The notes under the pieces were generated by a model. That model was given only the letters and a program-made list of their open reading frames with translations, was not told the DNA's origin and did not search any database. A stretch of 64,000 nt of DNA from Histoplasma ohiense (taxonomy: Eukaryota; Ascomycota; Eurotiomycetes; Onygenales; Ajellomycetaceae). A program made the position numbers and the translations under genes. Below, in pieces: positions 13,164-26,190 of this stretch (the stretch's first letter is position 1; each line of letters opens with the position of its first letter). The stretch covers positions 744,001-808,000 of the forward strand of contig JAEVHH010000003.1 of NCBI GenBank assembly GCA_017607445.1, given 5' to 3'.

Positions 13164-16100
13164 TCAATAATACTCCTCCAGGTCTCCAAAGGATCCTAGC
13201 TTGCCGTTCTCACACTTAAACTCTGGCTCGTATGCCTTTTTCGGCAGAATCCCCGCGTCGAGTCCCTTCTTATAGCTCCACTGAGCCGCAGACTCCGTCT
13301 GCCATGTCCAATAAAACCACCCGTACCCCTTCTCAAACGCATACATCTGCGCTTCAGCATACATCTGCAAATATTTTTTATATGAGTCAGAGTAATTGGA
13401 CGGGTCTGCATTGGCTTGGTCACAGGAACAGGGCGGGCCGTTGACAGCTGGATCATTTTGCGGCCACTGCGTTGGACAATGCGCCTGCAAGACTTGGTCT
13501 TTAGCTTGCGGATTGTCCATGGTACCGAGCCAACGACTGCCGACATTGACGTTGTTGAGATATTTGGCGCAATCGGTATCAGCTTGGGACCATTCTCCGC
13601 AGATTGTGGGGCCCCAGCTATGGAATTGGAGGAAAGTTAGTTAGCTAGCAATTCTTCATGAGCGGGGATAAAAATCTGATAAAATGAGAAACATAGGTAA
13701 AAAGCTTACCCGGTACCCTTTGTGTTCGATTTTGTAATCAGATTGACCCAAGCTTCACACACAAAATCCAACTTCTTGCGATGTGGTAGCCCAACCTGAC
13801 CCGTATTGAAAACCGTATACTGATGCGTATCCAGCAGTAGATTATCATCTACATCCTGCATTATCGTTTTCCACTTCTCTAGATTGAGAAACCCATCTCC
13901 AAACGCAATCTTCGCATCTTTCAAACCGCTCTCCCTAATTATTGAAATAGCCTTTGTATTCCAATTAATAACAGCTTCAATATCAAGCTTTAACATCATC
14001 GGCTCGTTCGCGAGACCATATATGGTAACCACATTTTTATACCGTTCCTGCGCGAAGAATGTAGCCAACTGTTTGTGGGTTTCGAGCGAACGGTCGCCGT
14101 TCTTGGTCCCGTCGTCGCCTTCGAGCCAACGGATTGAGCCCTGACGGCCGCTGTGGTTCCACCCGTTCTGACTGCCTTGAACACCATGCAGATCAAGGTT
14201 GACGCGCAGTCCGTACTTCCTACAGTACTCAATAGCCCGGAGAAGGTAGCGCCAGCCAATCCTTTCGACGTAAGGATCGTCATCGTAGGTTTTGACGAGC
14301 CAGTAGGAGTAGGGGATGCGTACATGATCGAGCCCAGCATCTCGGATCTCCCGAAATGACTGTTCATTTATGAAGGTTGCGTAGTGCTTTTCTAGATACT
14401 GAGCCGCATTGGGCGCAAGCTTTTTACTGAGTGTGTATTCGTCAACGACGTTGTCTCGGAAATTATAATTGCTGAAAAAAGAGGGGGTGATGAAGGGCTC
14501 TAGAGAGAGCCAGCCGCCAACGTTGACGCCCCTGATCGGCTGTTTGCCGTACGGGAACTTCTTGTTCAGTGGAGGGACATTCTTGTTTGCTTGGGCGGAG
14601 TCGTCCCACGTTGAGTTCAGCCCCATGATAGGGAGTCCGCCGACTGTTTCATCAGTGTATGTGACATTCATGTCCGCTGTGTCATACCAAGTACGGGGGT
14701 CAAAGTATGTTTTCTTCGCGCTCTCCTGCAATAATCAACTATCAGCATCACACCATGTTCCCTCATGCGATTAGAACAGCGTGAAAAAGCTGCATCTTAC
14801 CGGGAGAGTATTTGGGTCAAAGTTCCCCAACTCGGTTCTTGGCGGTGGTCCTTGGGATGCTGGATCACTTGGGCCATCCCCAGAGTCACCACTGGCGCCT
14901 TGGTCACCCTTCTTGTTCTTCGACAGCACAGCGGCAACTGGGATGATAATGAGTAGTAGCAGTGCCAGCACTCCAGCAGTGACGCATAACTTTTTCTTCT
15001 TGCTCCAACTGGCAAACCATCCTCCTCCCTTATCATCATCTCCTCCGCCTCCGCCTGCGGCCCCTTTTCTTCCTTTCTCATCCTTCCAAACTCCCCGCCT
15101 GCCGCCTCCTCTTGTCTTCAACTCTGGACTCCTCCCTTCCTCTAGAAATGCACCAGAAACCAACCTCCTCCCCGCCCATCCCTTACTCTTGGCACCCTTT
15201 TGAACGGGAATACGTCTCTCCTTCTCCCTAGCCTCTTCTCTCTTTCTCCTCTTCCTCTCCTTCTCCAGTAAAGCTTTCTCATCCTTCGCAGCCTTGGCCT
15301 TCTCCACAGCCTCAGCTTTTATTTGCGCCGCGTTCAACTTTGCCAACGCATCCACGCTGAGGAGCTGTGTCGCGCTATTCGCAGAATCAGTACTGGCATG
15401 CTTACTTTGCTTATTCCACGCGCCACTTTCTCTTGGAAGATATTTCTCTTTTTCCTTCCTCCTCTTATCTCGCTCCCGGTCTGTACCAAATCCACCGCGA
15501 ACATCATGCTCCTCGTCATCATCGTTTAAACCCTTGCGCCTTCGATCCCTCAGGCGACCCTTCCTCGGGCTTTCCTCATCAGCCATACTATCCCTTCGCC
15601 GCCTCCCCTCGCGATCCCGTTCGCGATCTCTCTTCTTAATGGGTGATGTAGCAGGCGATTCTTTAGATTTATATCTCGAATCCCTGATTCCCGTATTGTG
15701 TGTATTCTCGACCGTTCGACTTTTGCTCCGCCGCCTCTCGACGCGGATGGGGCTGGGTCTGACATGGGCGGGGCGCGAAATGTTCGGTCGCGAGTCGACG
15801 ACTATGACTGCTGATTCTGAATCATCACCATCGTCGTCCTCGGAATCGTAGCTATGGCCCTGGCGGCGCGTGCGTTGTTGAGGCTGCTGTGGACGTTGCG
15901 ATGGGTTCAGCTGCGTTCGTCGAGCTGGTGAGGGCCGAGCTTGCGGGTGGGAGGAGGAATTTCGACGGGAATGTCGGCTCCGTCTTCGATCGTTGAAGAG
16001 AGCATCGTCAGCGCCATCGTCACTATCTTGGATATCATTCCTGTAGTCATCGTAGGTATGAGAGGTATATTCGTGTCGATCGTGCGTATTTGCTTGCTCG

Positions 16101-16174
16101 TAGTGGTACTGTCTCCGATCACGGTCTCGAGAGCGGTATTCACCCCGCTCTCGTTCGCGCGAGTGGTGCGGCAT
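13164..16174 (-). CDS. exgD: Glucan 1,3-beta-glucosidase D, membrane-bound GH5
   Basis: Exons 16174-14801, 14726-13711 and 13617-13164 give 947 aa. The enzyme hydrolyses beta-1,3-glucan ends at the cell surface. Residues 1-397 form a very Arg/Asp/Ser-rich cytosolic tail with RDR/RERE runs. A single helix follows (about 398-417, VTAGVLALLLLIIIPVAAVL) after KKKK, making a type II membrane protein whose catalytic domain faces the wall. The GH5 domain begins near 520 (GVNVGGWLSLEPFITPS), shows the acid/base glutamate in YGLANEPM and the nucleophile in TICGEWSQADTDC, which spans exon 3. Both catalytic glutamates are present and the frame is intact. The tail is longer than I recall for Aspergillus exgD (total ~830 aa). 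The 5' leader contains CTG/CAG repeats just before the ATG. Confidence 0.93.
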
Positions 16175-16179
16175 GCATG

Positions 16180-16210
16180 CGACTGCCGCTGCTGCTGTTG
16201 CTGCTGCTGA
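16180..16210. repeat. Trinucleotide (CAG/CTG) repeat in the exgD leader
   Basis: An interrupted run of CTG-type triplets (read as CAG on the gene strand) starts within ~10 bases upstream of the exgD start codon. It is likely in the 5' UTR. Confidence 0.8.
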
Positions 16211-18839
16211 GTTCCGTATTTAAATCTATATTTTATGCCAGACTTTCACAACGGTCAGTAAATGCTTGAATATGTAAAAATGAAATGGTATGTCCTGTCC
16301 TCTTCGCAGAATTCAGTTGCAACACCCACGCGAACACAGACACACACAGGATAGCCTTGATATCATCCACCAAAAATAACAACTTACGTTCCAAAATCCA
16401 CCATCCCAAACGCACACGAAGAGCGTGGACAATGCGCCTCTGCGCAGCGTATTATAAACAACAGACAAAGTTTCAATGAACAGTCGTCCGTCCCCGTTTT
16501 TCCAACTTGGTCGAACCCAACCCAACCAAAACACAATGCACAACCCCACAGCCCTTTTATTTAACCCAGCGACCACAATCAACTTGGCCTAATTCAATAT
16601 CCTCGACAGTGGAGCGGGGTGTTCGCAGAGGCGTTTGCCGTAGTTCGCGACGTGTAGGTGGGGGGCCTATTATTCGCGATTCTCCGCGAGAAGCCTGCGA
16701 AGACAGCGGAGGAGCAGATACGTATAGTGTTCGGATGGAGGTAGGTAGCCGAATAAACCCGCGACGTAATTGATATCTACGAATCTCTTGTTTTGTTTGC
16801 TGTTAGCAAAAAGGATATGCCGCTACGCGGTTGGGTCTAGCATAACGAATTGAGAGGCCAAATAACTCGGACAGCAGGGTCACGACACATCTAAAGCTCG
16901 AGAGGAAATTGCAATGAAAGATTTTAAATAGAAGGAAAACAACTGAGTGAAAAGAAGAAGGTATGAATTTCGCTTCAATTCCAAAAATATATATTTATCT
17001 TGCGTCGAGAAATCCTGGTTTTCAAATGCCAAGTTGCACGGCGCCAGCAAAATGGGGTTGATATCTCGCCAGTCTGGGCGGCTCCGACACTACACCTCGG
17101 CCTAGTTACGCTCCAGACGAACCGCTATGCTTGGTAGTATAAATTGGGTATGCTAAAATTTCCCCTTCTGATTCTACCATGTCACAGAAGACACTTGGAG
17201 TCTCCTCAGTTTTGCGTTTGCTGAGCCTGTATTCAACTATCAAACATCGAGTGAGTTGGTTGAAAATGACTTGGCGTGGTTGCCACAGCAACAGAGAGAG
17301 CATCTGAGATATCCAGAGGTAAGCCAGCAATGGGTCAGGAACCGGAACGGAACCAGACTATGGAGAACTCAAACGGACATTGATCCATATTTTGTTGAAC
17401 GAACAGTAAATGATGAAAAAGTCTACTTCCATTGCGATACAAAAATTGGAGTGTTAATCACCCGCCGGCTTTTGCTGAGCGACAACAATGCGGTACTGCG
17501 GAAATGGAAGTATAAAATCGACGAAAACCCCCCTTGCTTGCCTTTAGCATTCTATGATTGAGTATGGGCATCTAAACCTTAAATCAGGTGGGCTGGCAAG
17601 GCGTAAACTAGATTAAAAATCTTCTCATGGGAATGAACATGGTTGAATGAAACAACAGAAGCAAGTGCATAGGCACTGTACCTGCCTAGAAAATGGTGTC
17701 TATTGAGTGTAGGACAAGTGAAATCCTTCTCTCAGTTATTAAAAAAGGGACGCGAATGACACACTATAAAAATTTAATGTTTTTCTTTGAACGTATAATG
17801 AATAAAACATGCAAGGAACTATTGTAGGAGAGGGGATCAAACCAAAACAACCAAAACTCGAAGACTTAAAAAGGAAATTCTGCGCGCGCACACAGCATCC
17901 AACAAATCAAAAATGATCGCAATTACATGGCAGGATATAGAAATCGGGTAGGTAATGCAGTTTATGTAAAACGGGGAAGAGAACAAGAGTCTCGGGACAG
18001 AAAACCACCAAAATGGACAGTCATCATACAAATAATAGTGCCAAAAACAGGAAATGGTATTGGCAATAGAAAAAAAGATCGCTTCCAACATCATTAGACA
18101 GAATAGAAAAAAGATTAAAAGTAAAATATGAAACGTGCATAAAGTAGAAGATGAATTAAGAAATAAACAGTGGGGCCAGCAAATGCATCTAGAAAAAGAA
18201 ACATAGCAACAGAGATCGTCGTAGGCAGCGGGAAAAGCGGGACCTTTTCCATCACCAGTAACGAATGTTCGGTTACTGCTGATTTGCGATGGTTCTTTCC
18301 GTTTCGTTTTATCATTATTGTAATTGCTCCATGACCACGCAGACGGCGAAACCTTCATATTCAGCGTAATTGTGTTAAGAGTGGTCGTTAAAAGCATGAT
18401 ACGAGAAATGCGCGTGTTTTTGACGTCAAATAGGCGACATGGCTAGGTTGATCTTCAGGATAACATCCAATGCCCATGTGTTTCAAAGCACCTTATTATC
18501 GGGTCAGTATGAGAGCACCGTTTCCATTTTCGGGATCGGAATTTGGCGAGGAGAATCAAAATCTGAAGTCTTTGCGGCCGAGCATGTTGAGCTCCTGAGT
18601 GGTCATACACACCACCATTCACACCTCTAAATGCATCGCCATGAAAAACATGATATGAATCGAACAAGAATATGAGCGACGCAGCACCCGGTCCGCATCT
18701 TCCAATGAGATGTCCGAGGGCAAACAACGCTGTCTTTTAAACACAACTGACCAAAACTGATCAACTCCATTTCCCACGCAACAGCATAATCCCATGATAC
18801 TGTTATGAGATTTTCCCGTTATGGTCACTCCATTAAGCG
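16211..18839. other. Intergenic region between exgD and the YANK kinase
   Basis: This interval is the exgD promoter on one side and the 3' region of the kinase gene on the other (both minus strand). Open frames here are short. A plus-strand frame at 17256-17561 (101 codons) has a fairly protein-like composition but no recognisable domain or splice partner, so I do not call it. Confidence 0.5.
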
Positions 18840-21001
18840 TCAACTACTAATGATCTGCCTCGCACCCTCTTTACCAAGCACACCAGTTTCCGTCGGCTTT
18901 GGGCTGCGGTCACGACCCTTCTTGCGACTGAGAAACGAAAGCATTCCACTATTGGATCCAGATGCATTCCGGGCTTTATTTTCTCCATCATATCCGTCCG
19001 GCAATGCTGAGCTGTGGTCTGCAAGGTTACTCCAGCTTCCTGTCTCCTCCAGTACCATTTGCACGCCGCCTCCTTTGCTCATGTTGCGAGTAGCGCCACG
19101 CGGGCGTTGAGGCCCGGGAGGTGGTGGTGGACGGTACGGTTGGGAATGTGGAAGAGTTGTGGGGACAGGCTGTGACTGTCGGTGAGGAGAACCAGGTCGT
19201 TCTCCACTCTGATGTCTACTCGTTTCGTATGGGTAGCGATCGGTTTCGGAAAGTGAAGGAGGTGTGTTGGAAGCGTTTGAATGACTGAGAGACCTTTCTG
19301 TGTGCAGTGAAGGCGAGCCATTTACTGAGCGGGGCTGGGAAGGATGTCGTGTGTGTGACCGGCTAGTAGTGGTGGGAAGGCAGTCCTCGGGGTTACTGAA
19401 GGTAAAATGAGTTCAAGCCAGGCAATATAGGGAAATGGGGAAATGTGGGAAATCTTACCTAGACGCGGCTATTGCAGCTGCGGCGGTGCTATTGGGGTTG
19501 TTAATAAGTTAAGCCAATCGCCAAGAGTGAGAATGACATACCCTTGATATGAGACGGTTGTGTAGTCGAAAGGTTCAAACATGGTCTCAATAACTCGATG
19601 CAGTTCATCTTCTCGTATCTCCTTCGCTGTAGCATCGTCCTTCAACTCGGCTCTTGGTTTCTGTCGACGAGCTCGTGCTTCTAATGGTGCTTCTTCTAGG
19701 AGTAATTCTTCAAGGTCATATGTCGCATCAAAATTCGTCTTGTCACTAGAGGGTACGAATATGGGGCGAATCTCTTTGCGTTCCAAGGCGGCAAAATCAA
19801 TGTCCTCAAAGAAAGGGTGGTTCTCAAAAGTCGCAAATCCGGCCGCGCCAATTCGTTTTGACCGATCTCTTTCGATAAGAGATGCCATCGCGCGTAAACA
19901 GAGCACGCTAACTGCGGGATTCGTAACATAGTATTTTGGTTGCGCTCGCCGAATATTTTCCGATAATGCGTCATGGTTTCGTCCGTCGAATGGGCGCTGG
20001 CAACCTGTTAGTCAAGCGTAACCCGGTACTAGATATCAAACGATCATCTAACCTTATTGTAAATGCATTCGTAAAAGGTGACACCCAGAGACCACCAGTC
20101 GACTTCATTCAGATATCCGGTCCCATCGAAAATTTCTGGTGCTAGGTATGCTAGCGTGCCCGATTTGCTGGTAAGCTGTTTTGATGGTTTAAAGTCCGAA
20201 GCGACATTCTAACTGACTATTAGATCTAACTCCGGGTTTCCGCGGCGCACGAATACTACTCACAAAGTCCGCCAAATGAACATGACCTTCAGAATCCAGC
20301 AGAACGTTATCCGGTTTGAGATCTCGGTGGATTATGCCTTGAGAATGTATGTACCTCAGGGCGCACGCCAACTCAGCGACCCAAAATCGCACAGCATCTT
20401 CCGTGAAAGCTTTCCTAGATATATGAAATCGTAAATCGCCGCCATTCATTAGGTCTACCACAATGTATCTGTATAATTATTAGAATATATTTTCGCTAGG
20501 CAACGGTGGCATAGTCGATAGGATTGGACGACCCACATGTACTCAATATCCTGGAATGAATATCTCAAGTTGCAAAGGAAGGGATGGTTCAAATGCTCCA
20601 GCATTCGTCTCTCTCGTATGATATTTCGAACGCTCTCGGATCGGACAACTGAGAGTGGATGTCAGAATACATATCAGCGTTGCAAACAGGTCGGGTATTG
20701 GAAACACTCAAAAGCGCTCATTTGCAGAGACAAAGAAACATACCTTCATCTTTCCGGATGTATTTCAGAGCGAACGTCAAACCAGTATCCTTGCGTTCAA
20801 CAATCCGTACTTTCCCAAACGCACCCTTTCCCACGACACGCAGCAGACGGAAGTGGTTCAGGTTGACTGAATAGCGGTGTCAATAAGCGGGTTCCTCTTC
20901 AAATGCACCAAACCGAGGTGGTTGAATAGAGAATGAACAGTGGGTGGGACAAACGAACCTGCATCGGAAGAGCACGCCTGCTTGCCCTGTGAATTACCCA
21001 T
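18840..21001 (-). CDS. YANK/STK32-type serine/threonine protein kinase
   Basis: Eight exons (21001-20959, 20866-20744, 20648-20537, 20468-20264, 20208-20053, 19996-19542, 19488-19459, 19395-18840) join in frame to 559 aa. The N-terminus MGNSQGKQ fits an N-myristoylation signal, as in animal STK32 (MGANTS..). The kinase domain shows the glycine loop GKGAFGKV (27-34), catalytic Lys49, HRDLKPDN with Asp142, and DFN (160-162) in place of DFG, a hallmark of the YANK family. SGTLAYLAPE follows in the activation segment. After the kinase core, residues ~255-370 are charged, and the C-terminal ~185 residues are Ser/Pro-rich and probably disordered, ending ARQIISS. The role in fungi is poorly known; membrane attachment through myristate is inferred. 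The match to YANK is strong from the DFN plus N-terminus. Confidence 0.88.
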
Positions 21002-22367
21002 TGTGTCCCCGACAACTGCTTTAAGTTTTAATATCCAAATTGAAGCTTATTGTTGATCCTGCATTTCTAGGGGTAACGGAAATTCTAGCGTTTGAATGGG
21101 TGACGTAGATTTGGCGGATGGAAGAGCAAAATTCCCATTAACTGGGAAGGAAGAGCTGGAGGATATCACAGAACGAGCAAGTGAACACAAGAAACTACTA
21201 CAAGGGCATTTGCTTGCTGTTAGTAGAATGAAACGGGCAATCCATGGACGATCAGGGCGTGTCCATTCACGGAAAACGGTATACTCAAGGAGAGAAACTG
21301 AATGCGCTCCGTTGGAGACGTCAGGGGCGCACTCCCGTCAGGAGCAAGACCCTGTTTATTCAACCACTGGGCATAAAATAAAAATAAGGAACTCGGGAAA
21401 AAGAAAGATCGCAAAGGGCAATAGTTCAAGTTGTTCTCCTCCGCTGTGCAGAATATGAGGAGTGCGGGAAGGGGAGAATGATGCAAGTGCAAAAGACCAG
21501 GTTCAGAGAGGGCGACAAAGGCTTGGAGCAACGGGATGTGGGATGTGCTGACCTGCGGCCACGAAGGCAAGGAACGAGAAGCCAAGGAACCGGCTCTCTT
21601 TAGAATCTGAGGTTAGGGGCGGTCCAGGGTTCTTTGGCTTGTCAATTGAGCTCGATTGACTTGACTAAACCCTGGGGGGGAATCAGATAGTGAGGAGTCG
21701 TGGAGCAAGTGAAGAATGTTCTTCACCAAAACCTCTTGTTTTTCCCCAGGCTAATGGATTTCCCGGCTGGATCGAATCGCGAACAATTAGCCGGGGACTC
21801 CAGGATTTGGAAGGACTGGGAAGACTTGCGGCCGGCGGATGGGGGTTCAAGGGAGAGAAGATGTGGGATACACCACGACAGAAAGCAAGGAGTTGGCTGG
21901 CAGAAGAAGGATGGTGTTCTCGAAGCCAGCGGAAGAAGGTTAATAAAGAGGATGGCGATGGAGGTGAAGATATGCTGAAGAACACCGCTAGTAATTCCAG
22001 AGTAAGAAACAGGCCCCCGTGTTCAGCCATATTTTTTCGGATTTTATTTCACTCAGTAGCCATCAATCTGGAAAAAGGAAAGTTAAAATTATACATTAAA
22101 AGTGGATTTACTGGATACCTGCATGTTCGCCATGCATGATTATTTTATTTTTTAAAAAATGTTTTATTTCATTTTATTTTTTGGGGGGCTTCCCGAACCC
22201 AAAAATTTGCAGCATGCAGCATGCTTGCGGGGGGTTGTATGTATCTATGGTATCTATCGTACCGACTTGTACGGAACCGTATTCTGGCATTCTCCGCTCC
22301 CATTCCGCTCAGTTTTCGGTTTCCCGCTGTATCAGCCGCCCCTGCTGCTGCTTGATCGCTCCCATTG

Positions 22368-22430
22368 TCCGTCACCATCGTCACCATCGTCACCACCACA
22401 ACCACCACTACCATCGCACCACCATCGCGT
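22368..22430 (+). repeat. CAC/ATC-rich trinucleotide tract
   Basis: Repeats of CACCATCGT-like and CACCACCAC-like triplets are read directly. The tract could encode His/Thr or similar in any frame, but no gene is supported around it. Confidence 0.8.
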
Positions 22431-25320
22431 CTCCTTACAATATCTCGTCCTCGTATGAAAATGCATCGTGGGCACACCTTGACGCATCTGGGCTGCCAGA
22501 ACCGAAAACGCCCGCTCCCAATCAAGCCTGCAGCAAACTTGCATGGCATCGTTCCTCGTGGGCGCCACGTTTCGAACTGCTAAGGCCAGCCCCAGCCCGA
22601 ATCGCTTCAAGCCACGGGTAGCCCAATCATCGCCTCTGCTTCCGTGCTAGAGCTGCCCCAATTTGCTGAAACCGGCCAATTAGCCCGTATCGAGGTACTG
22701 ACCCCCGCCTATCAATCGGACGGACTCAAAGCACGCTTGGGCATCCCGAACCCCAGGTTACGCCAGCCAAAAATCGAGAGAATAAAAGAAAACAATTGGA
22801 AAATCCTTCCAGAGAAAGAAAGAAAAGGTTGTGGCAACGGTTTGGCTTGATGATTCTGGCTATCGAAGCCAGAGCGAAAAGGTAAGAAAATTTGGGGAGA
22901 ATCTCGGCTCCTTGGAGAAAACTCTATTTGTTCGGCATTTTCACATTCAGCCCAAGATTCCTCGAAATACACTAAGAAAGCACCCGCTAATCCAACAAGA
23001 GCCCATCGTTAGCGAGGATGGCTCCTAGCATACCAACATTCTTTAATGCGCCAGCGATCCTCATGTGCTCCATACTTGGTTGTCTGGCTGGCCTCATTCT
23101 GTGCAGAGTCTGATGGTAGCCGGCCAAAACTGTCGACAGGATCCATAACTTCGAGAAGCAGCTCGATTTCGAAAACCTCTCAATATTAAGAGTGAAACCA
23201 GCCAGTCCTGACTGTTGAGTGATAAATTATACGTCACATTCAACCAACCCCATGTCAAGCTTTCGTTTTGCCTCGTTTCTTCTTGTCTTGATCGGCAAGG
23301 CTAACTTTATCCGCGCATACAGCCAACCCCAAATAAAACTCTTATGATTGGCATGGCGGTGTGTGCCAAGGAAATTTTCATAAGGGGTGACTGGAGATTT
23401 TGTTTCAAGGATCAGGCACACCTGTGTCCTCGGAGGCGGTTGAGGGTCTTCGCAAAAATGCTTGAATATTTCCATCCAACTGTACTTATATTTACAACAT
23501 CTAATAGGGCCCCTAGGGTGGTGTTTTCATGTTTATTACATTCTCACTGCAGCAGCCCAACACTGCTCCACTCGGGCCCAGATGACGGAGCTTTGCATCC
23601 CAGTCCAAGGGAGGTCTTGACCTAGCCTGTCACAAAACTTACTAGCGCCGAAGGCTCATGATCCAAGTTTGGCCGACTCGCCGGTTTTTCAAGGACGGAA
23701 CCTTTGGCCGGTGAACACGACGGATCAACCATGATCCCAAAAGGAAACTCCCGGTAGGGCCAATTCGTCGAGGATTGGAGGTTAATCTTGAAAAAGTTTT
23801 GCTGTCTGTCGTCTCTGAGCAGCTGGGAGCGGACGTCACTTGGAGCGGCCGAAAGACATTTATGGCTGAAGCAAGTGGAGGCAATGCCTGTTCCATGAGG
23901 GATTTTTATTCCGGGGATTTTTAAGAAACTTGCTTGAACTCAGCTTCTCAGGCAAACAAACACTACCGATTGAGATAATCAGGAGATATGCATGACAAGA
24001 GAAGTCCACGTTGGATCAAACACGAATGCCTAAAATGGGTTTTTATGTCACCGTCACGAAAAGCGGAAGAAAAAAAGAAGAACTAGCCAGGTACCACCAC
24101 AAGCGACCAGACTTTGTTCCCAAGGGAAGGGGAAACCAAAAAGAAACAAACGACAGAAACACAACACGTGTGTGTAGTACAGTACCATGCTACATTTTTG
24201 CTTATCTTTCCAGCCTGGTTTTCAACAAAAATTGCCTTTGACAGTTTGGTTTGCCAGCTCCTTGACCCGGTTGAGGGCCCTAAGCTCCAAGCCACCACGT
24301 GGAATTTCTTCTTGGAAGATTTTCGTTTCTGTCGCTGTCCGTTACACCAGGGCTTGAGATAGAGAACATCTGTTTTTATTTTGGTCACTCCCCTTGTTCC
24401 TTCCTGGGTTGGCTTCCTATTTCACGGTGCTCATGATTGACTCCTTCAAAAATCTTTCAACATGTTTTGGTTGTAGAGGTGTTTCAAGTTTGTCCATTGT
24501 CCAAGCTCACATTTGTCAGCAAGACAACTCGAACCGGCCCGTGAACGTCATGGAAGGATCCTAGCTATTATCATTCCTGTGGGATTTCCATAGAGACGTT
24601 CGAAAGGCAGACATCTCTTTCGCGAGAATCCATGGAAAATGTCTGCAACTCACTCCGACGATTTAAACGCAACATCGCCTGTGTAGGTAGCATGCAAGCA
24701 GCCCGAACGCAGGGGCAGAAAATTGTGTCTTGACTGTTCCTGATCCCCAGTAACACCAGGTCCTGTATCATTGCTTCATTATGTTACCCAGCCAGCCAGC
24801 TCTAGTACCCACCATTGGATCTCGAGTCCCAAAATACCCCACACCAATCGAGTAACTCAATCCATTGGGTTCATGGATACGTGCCATCCCCAAGCACCAC
24901 CAACCGTAAACCTCAGGCAGATAACCTGTGCCTATATTGCATGGGATACCTAATTCCATGTAGTCGACAGCACTCTCTCTAATGAAGAACACATAAGTTG
25001 TTTTCCTTTAAGGTACGGTGAACAAGGACGCAAACAGTTGGAAACAGAAGGAATTTTTGGAATCTGGAACCAGCGGGCCTCTCTGCCATTCCTTGAGCGG
25101 GTGCTAGGTAGGTAGACTGTTAACCCTCTTGCAATCATAAAAACATGACCACCAACACCGCGTGTGTGCACGCGACAGGCACCCTTGCCACTACGCCGTG
25201 ACACCTACCTTGTTGGCTGAAGAGAGTCCGTTTCAGTTTAGTGGCACAGGTACAAGGTAACAAGCGGTACGGGATACAGACAAGACCCATGTGTGAGGGA
25301 GATTGGGAAGTTTGCAGGAG

Positions 25321-25350
25321 TTTTATTTTTATTTTTATTTTTATTTTTTT
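25321..25350 (+). repeat. Hexanucleotide (ATTTTT)n tract
   Basis: Four near-perfect TTTTTA/ATTTTT units are followed by a T run. Read directly as simple sequence. Confidence 0.9.
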
Positions 25351-26190
25351 CTCCATTTTGTTTGTAGTATGACAGTTTTAGAAACAGACGATACCATAGA
25401 ATCAATATATAAAGGATATTTATAATACATGACTACCATTATCCGCCTATTTATGTATTGCGGCGCACTTTGAATAGGATATATGTAGGTAAGGGTAGAT
25501 GCACGTACGCTCTTTATGCAAATATTATATTATTATTGAAGAGCTGTCCAGAGCTCCAGAGAAACAGGAGATGGATTATATAATATATAAAGCTAGTTAT
25601 CTTTAAATCTCAGTCAGGGGTCGTTACATATTCTGCGGTGCAATGATCATCATCAGAGGTGTGCGGAAAGCAAAAAATCATAGTATAAGCCCCGTCAATT
25701 CAAATTTCAAATCTCAATCATCACGTCGTAAGTAGTTAACAATAAGAATAATAAATAAATAACCACTTAGACATTAGCCCTCTGTGACACATACTCGATC
25801 AAGTAATAAAATTTTTTTTTTTTTATTTATCCCTCCGCCGCCATGTGGGCCGCACACCTGTGCGACATGAGCTGAAATTGTTGGTTATATGCAGATAAGG
25901 GATGGGAAACTGCAGAGTTGGACAAAAAAAGTGGGGGAATAGTTTAAATTCTAGAAAAATTCGAAGCTCAAAAAAAAAAAAGGAAAAAGAAAAAGAAAAA
26001 CAATTACCCCTGTTTGAAGTCTCTATTGGGCTTCGCTCCCCTACTCAACAAGCCATATCTAAAAAACCATAACCAATGCAAATCGCACTGGTTGTCACGA
26101 ACATGAATAATGGAGAGGAAAGAAATCTCCCGAAATGTTACCGGCTCCTCCAGGATGCAAACGCATGGAGATTTTGGTATCTAACTACCC

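Larger units (their letters stand above)
21002..26190. other. Gene-poor 5.2 kb region with simple repeats
   Basis: This is the longest stretch without a convincing gene. It runs from the YANK kinase promoter to the 3' end of the SNF2 gene. Frames such as 21690-22139 and 22136-22621 are present but low-complexity or lack domain features. It contains a CACCATCGT-type triplet tract near 22371-22425, a hexamer tract at 25321-25350, and A/T runs near 25810 and 25970. No transposon ends or tRNA were recognised. Confidence 0.55.

Noticed and set aside
15294..15851. 185-codon plus-strand frame opposite exgD
   Set aside because: It is the mirror of the Arg/Ser-rich tail of exgD, whose frame and splice structure are secure.
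21690..22621. Two overlapping plus-strand frames of 149 and 161 codons
   Set aside because: No recognisable motif; one runs through a triplet repeat and neither has supporting splice partners.
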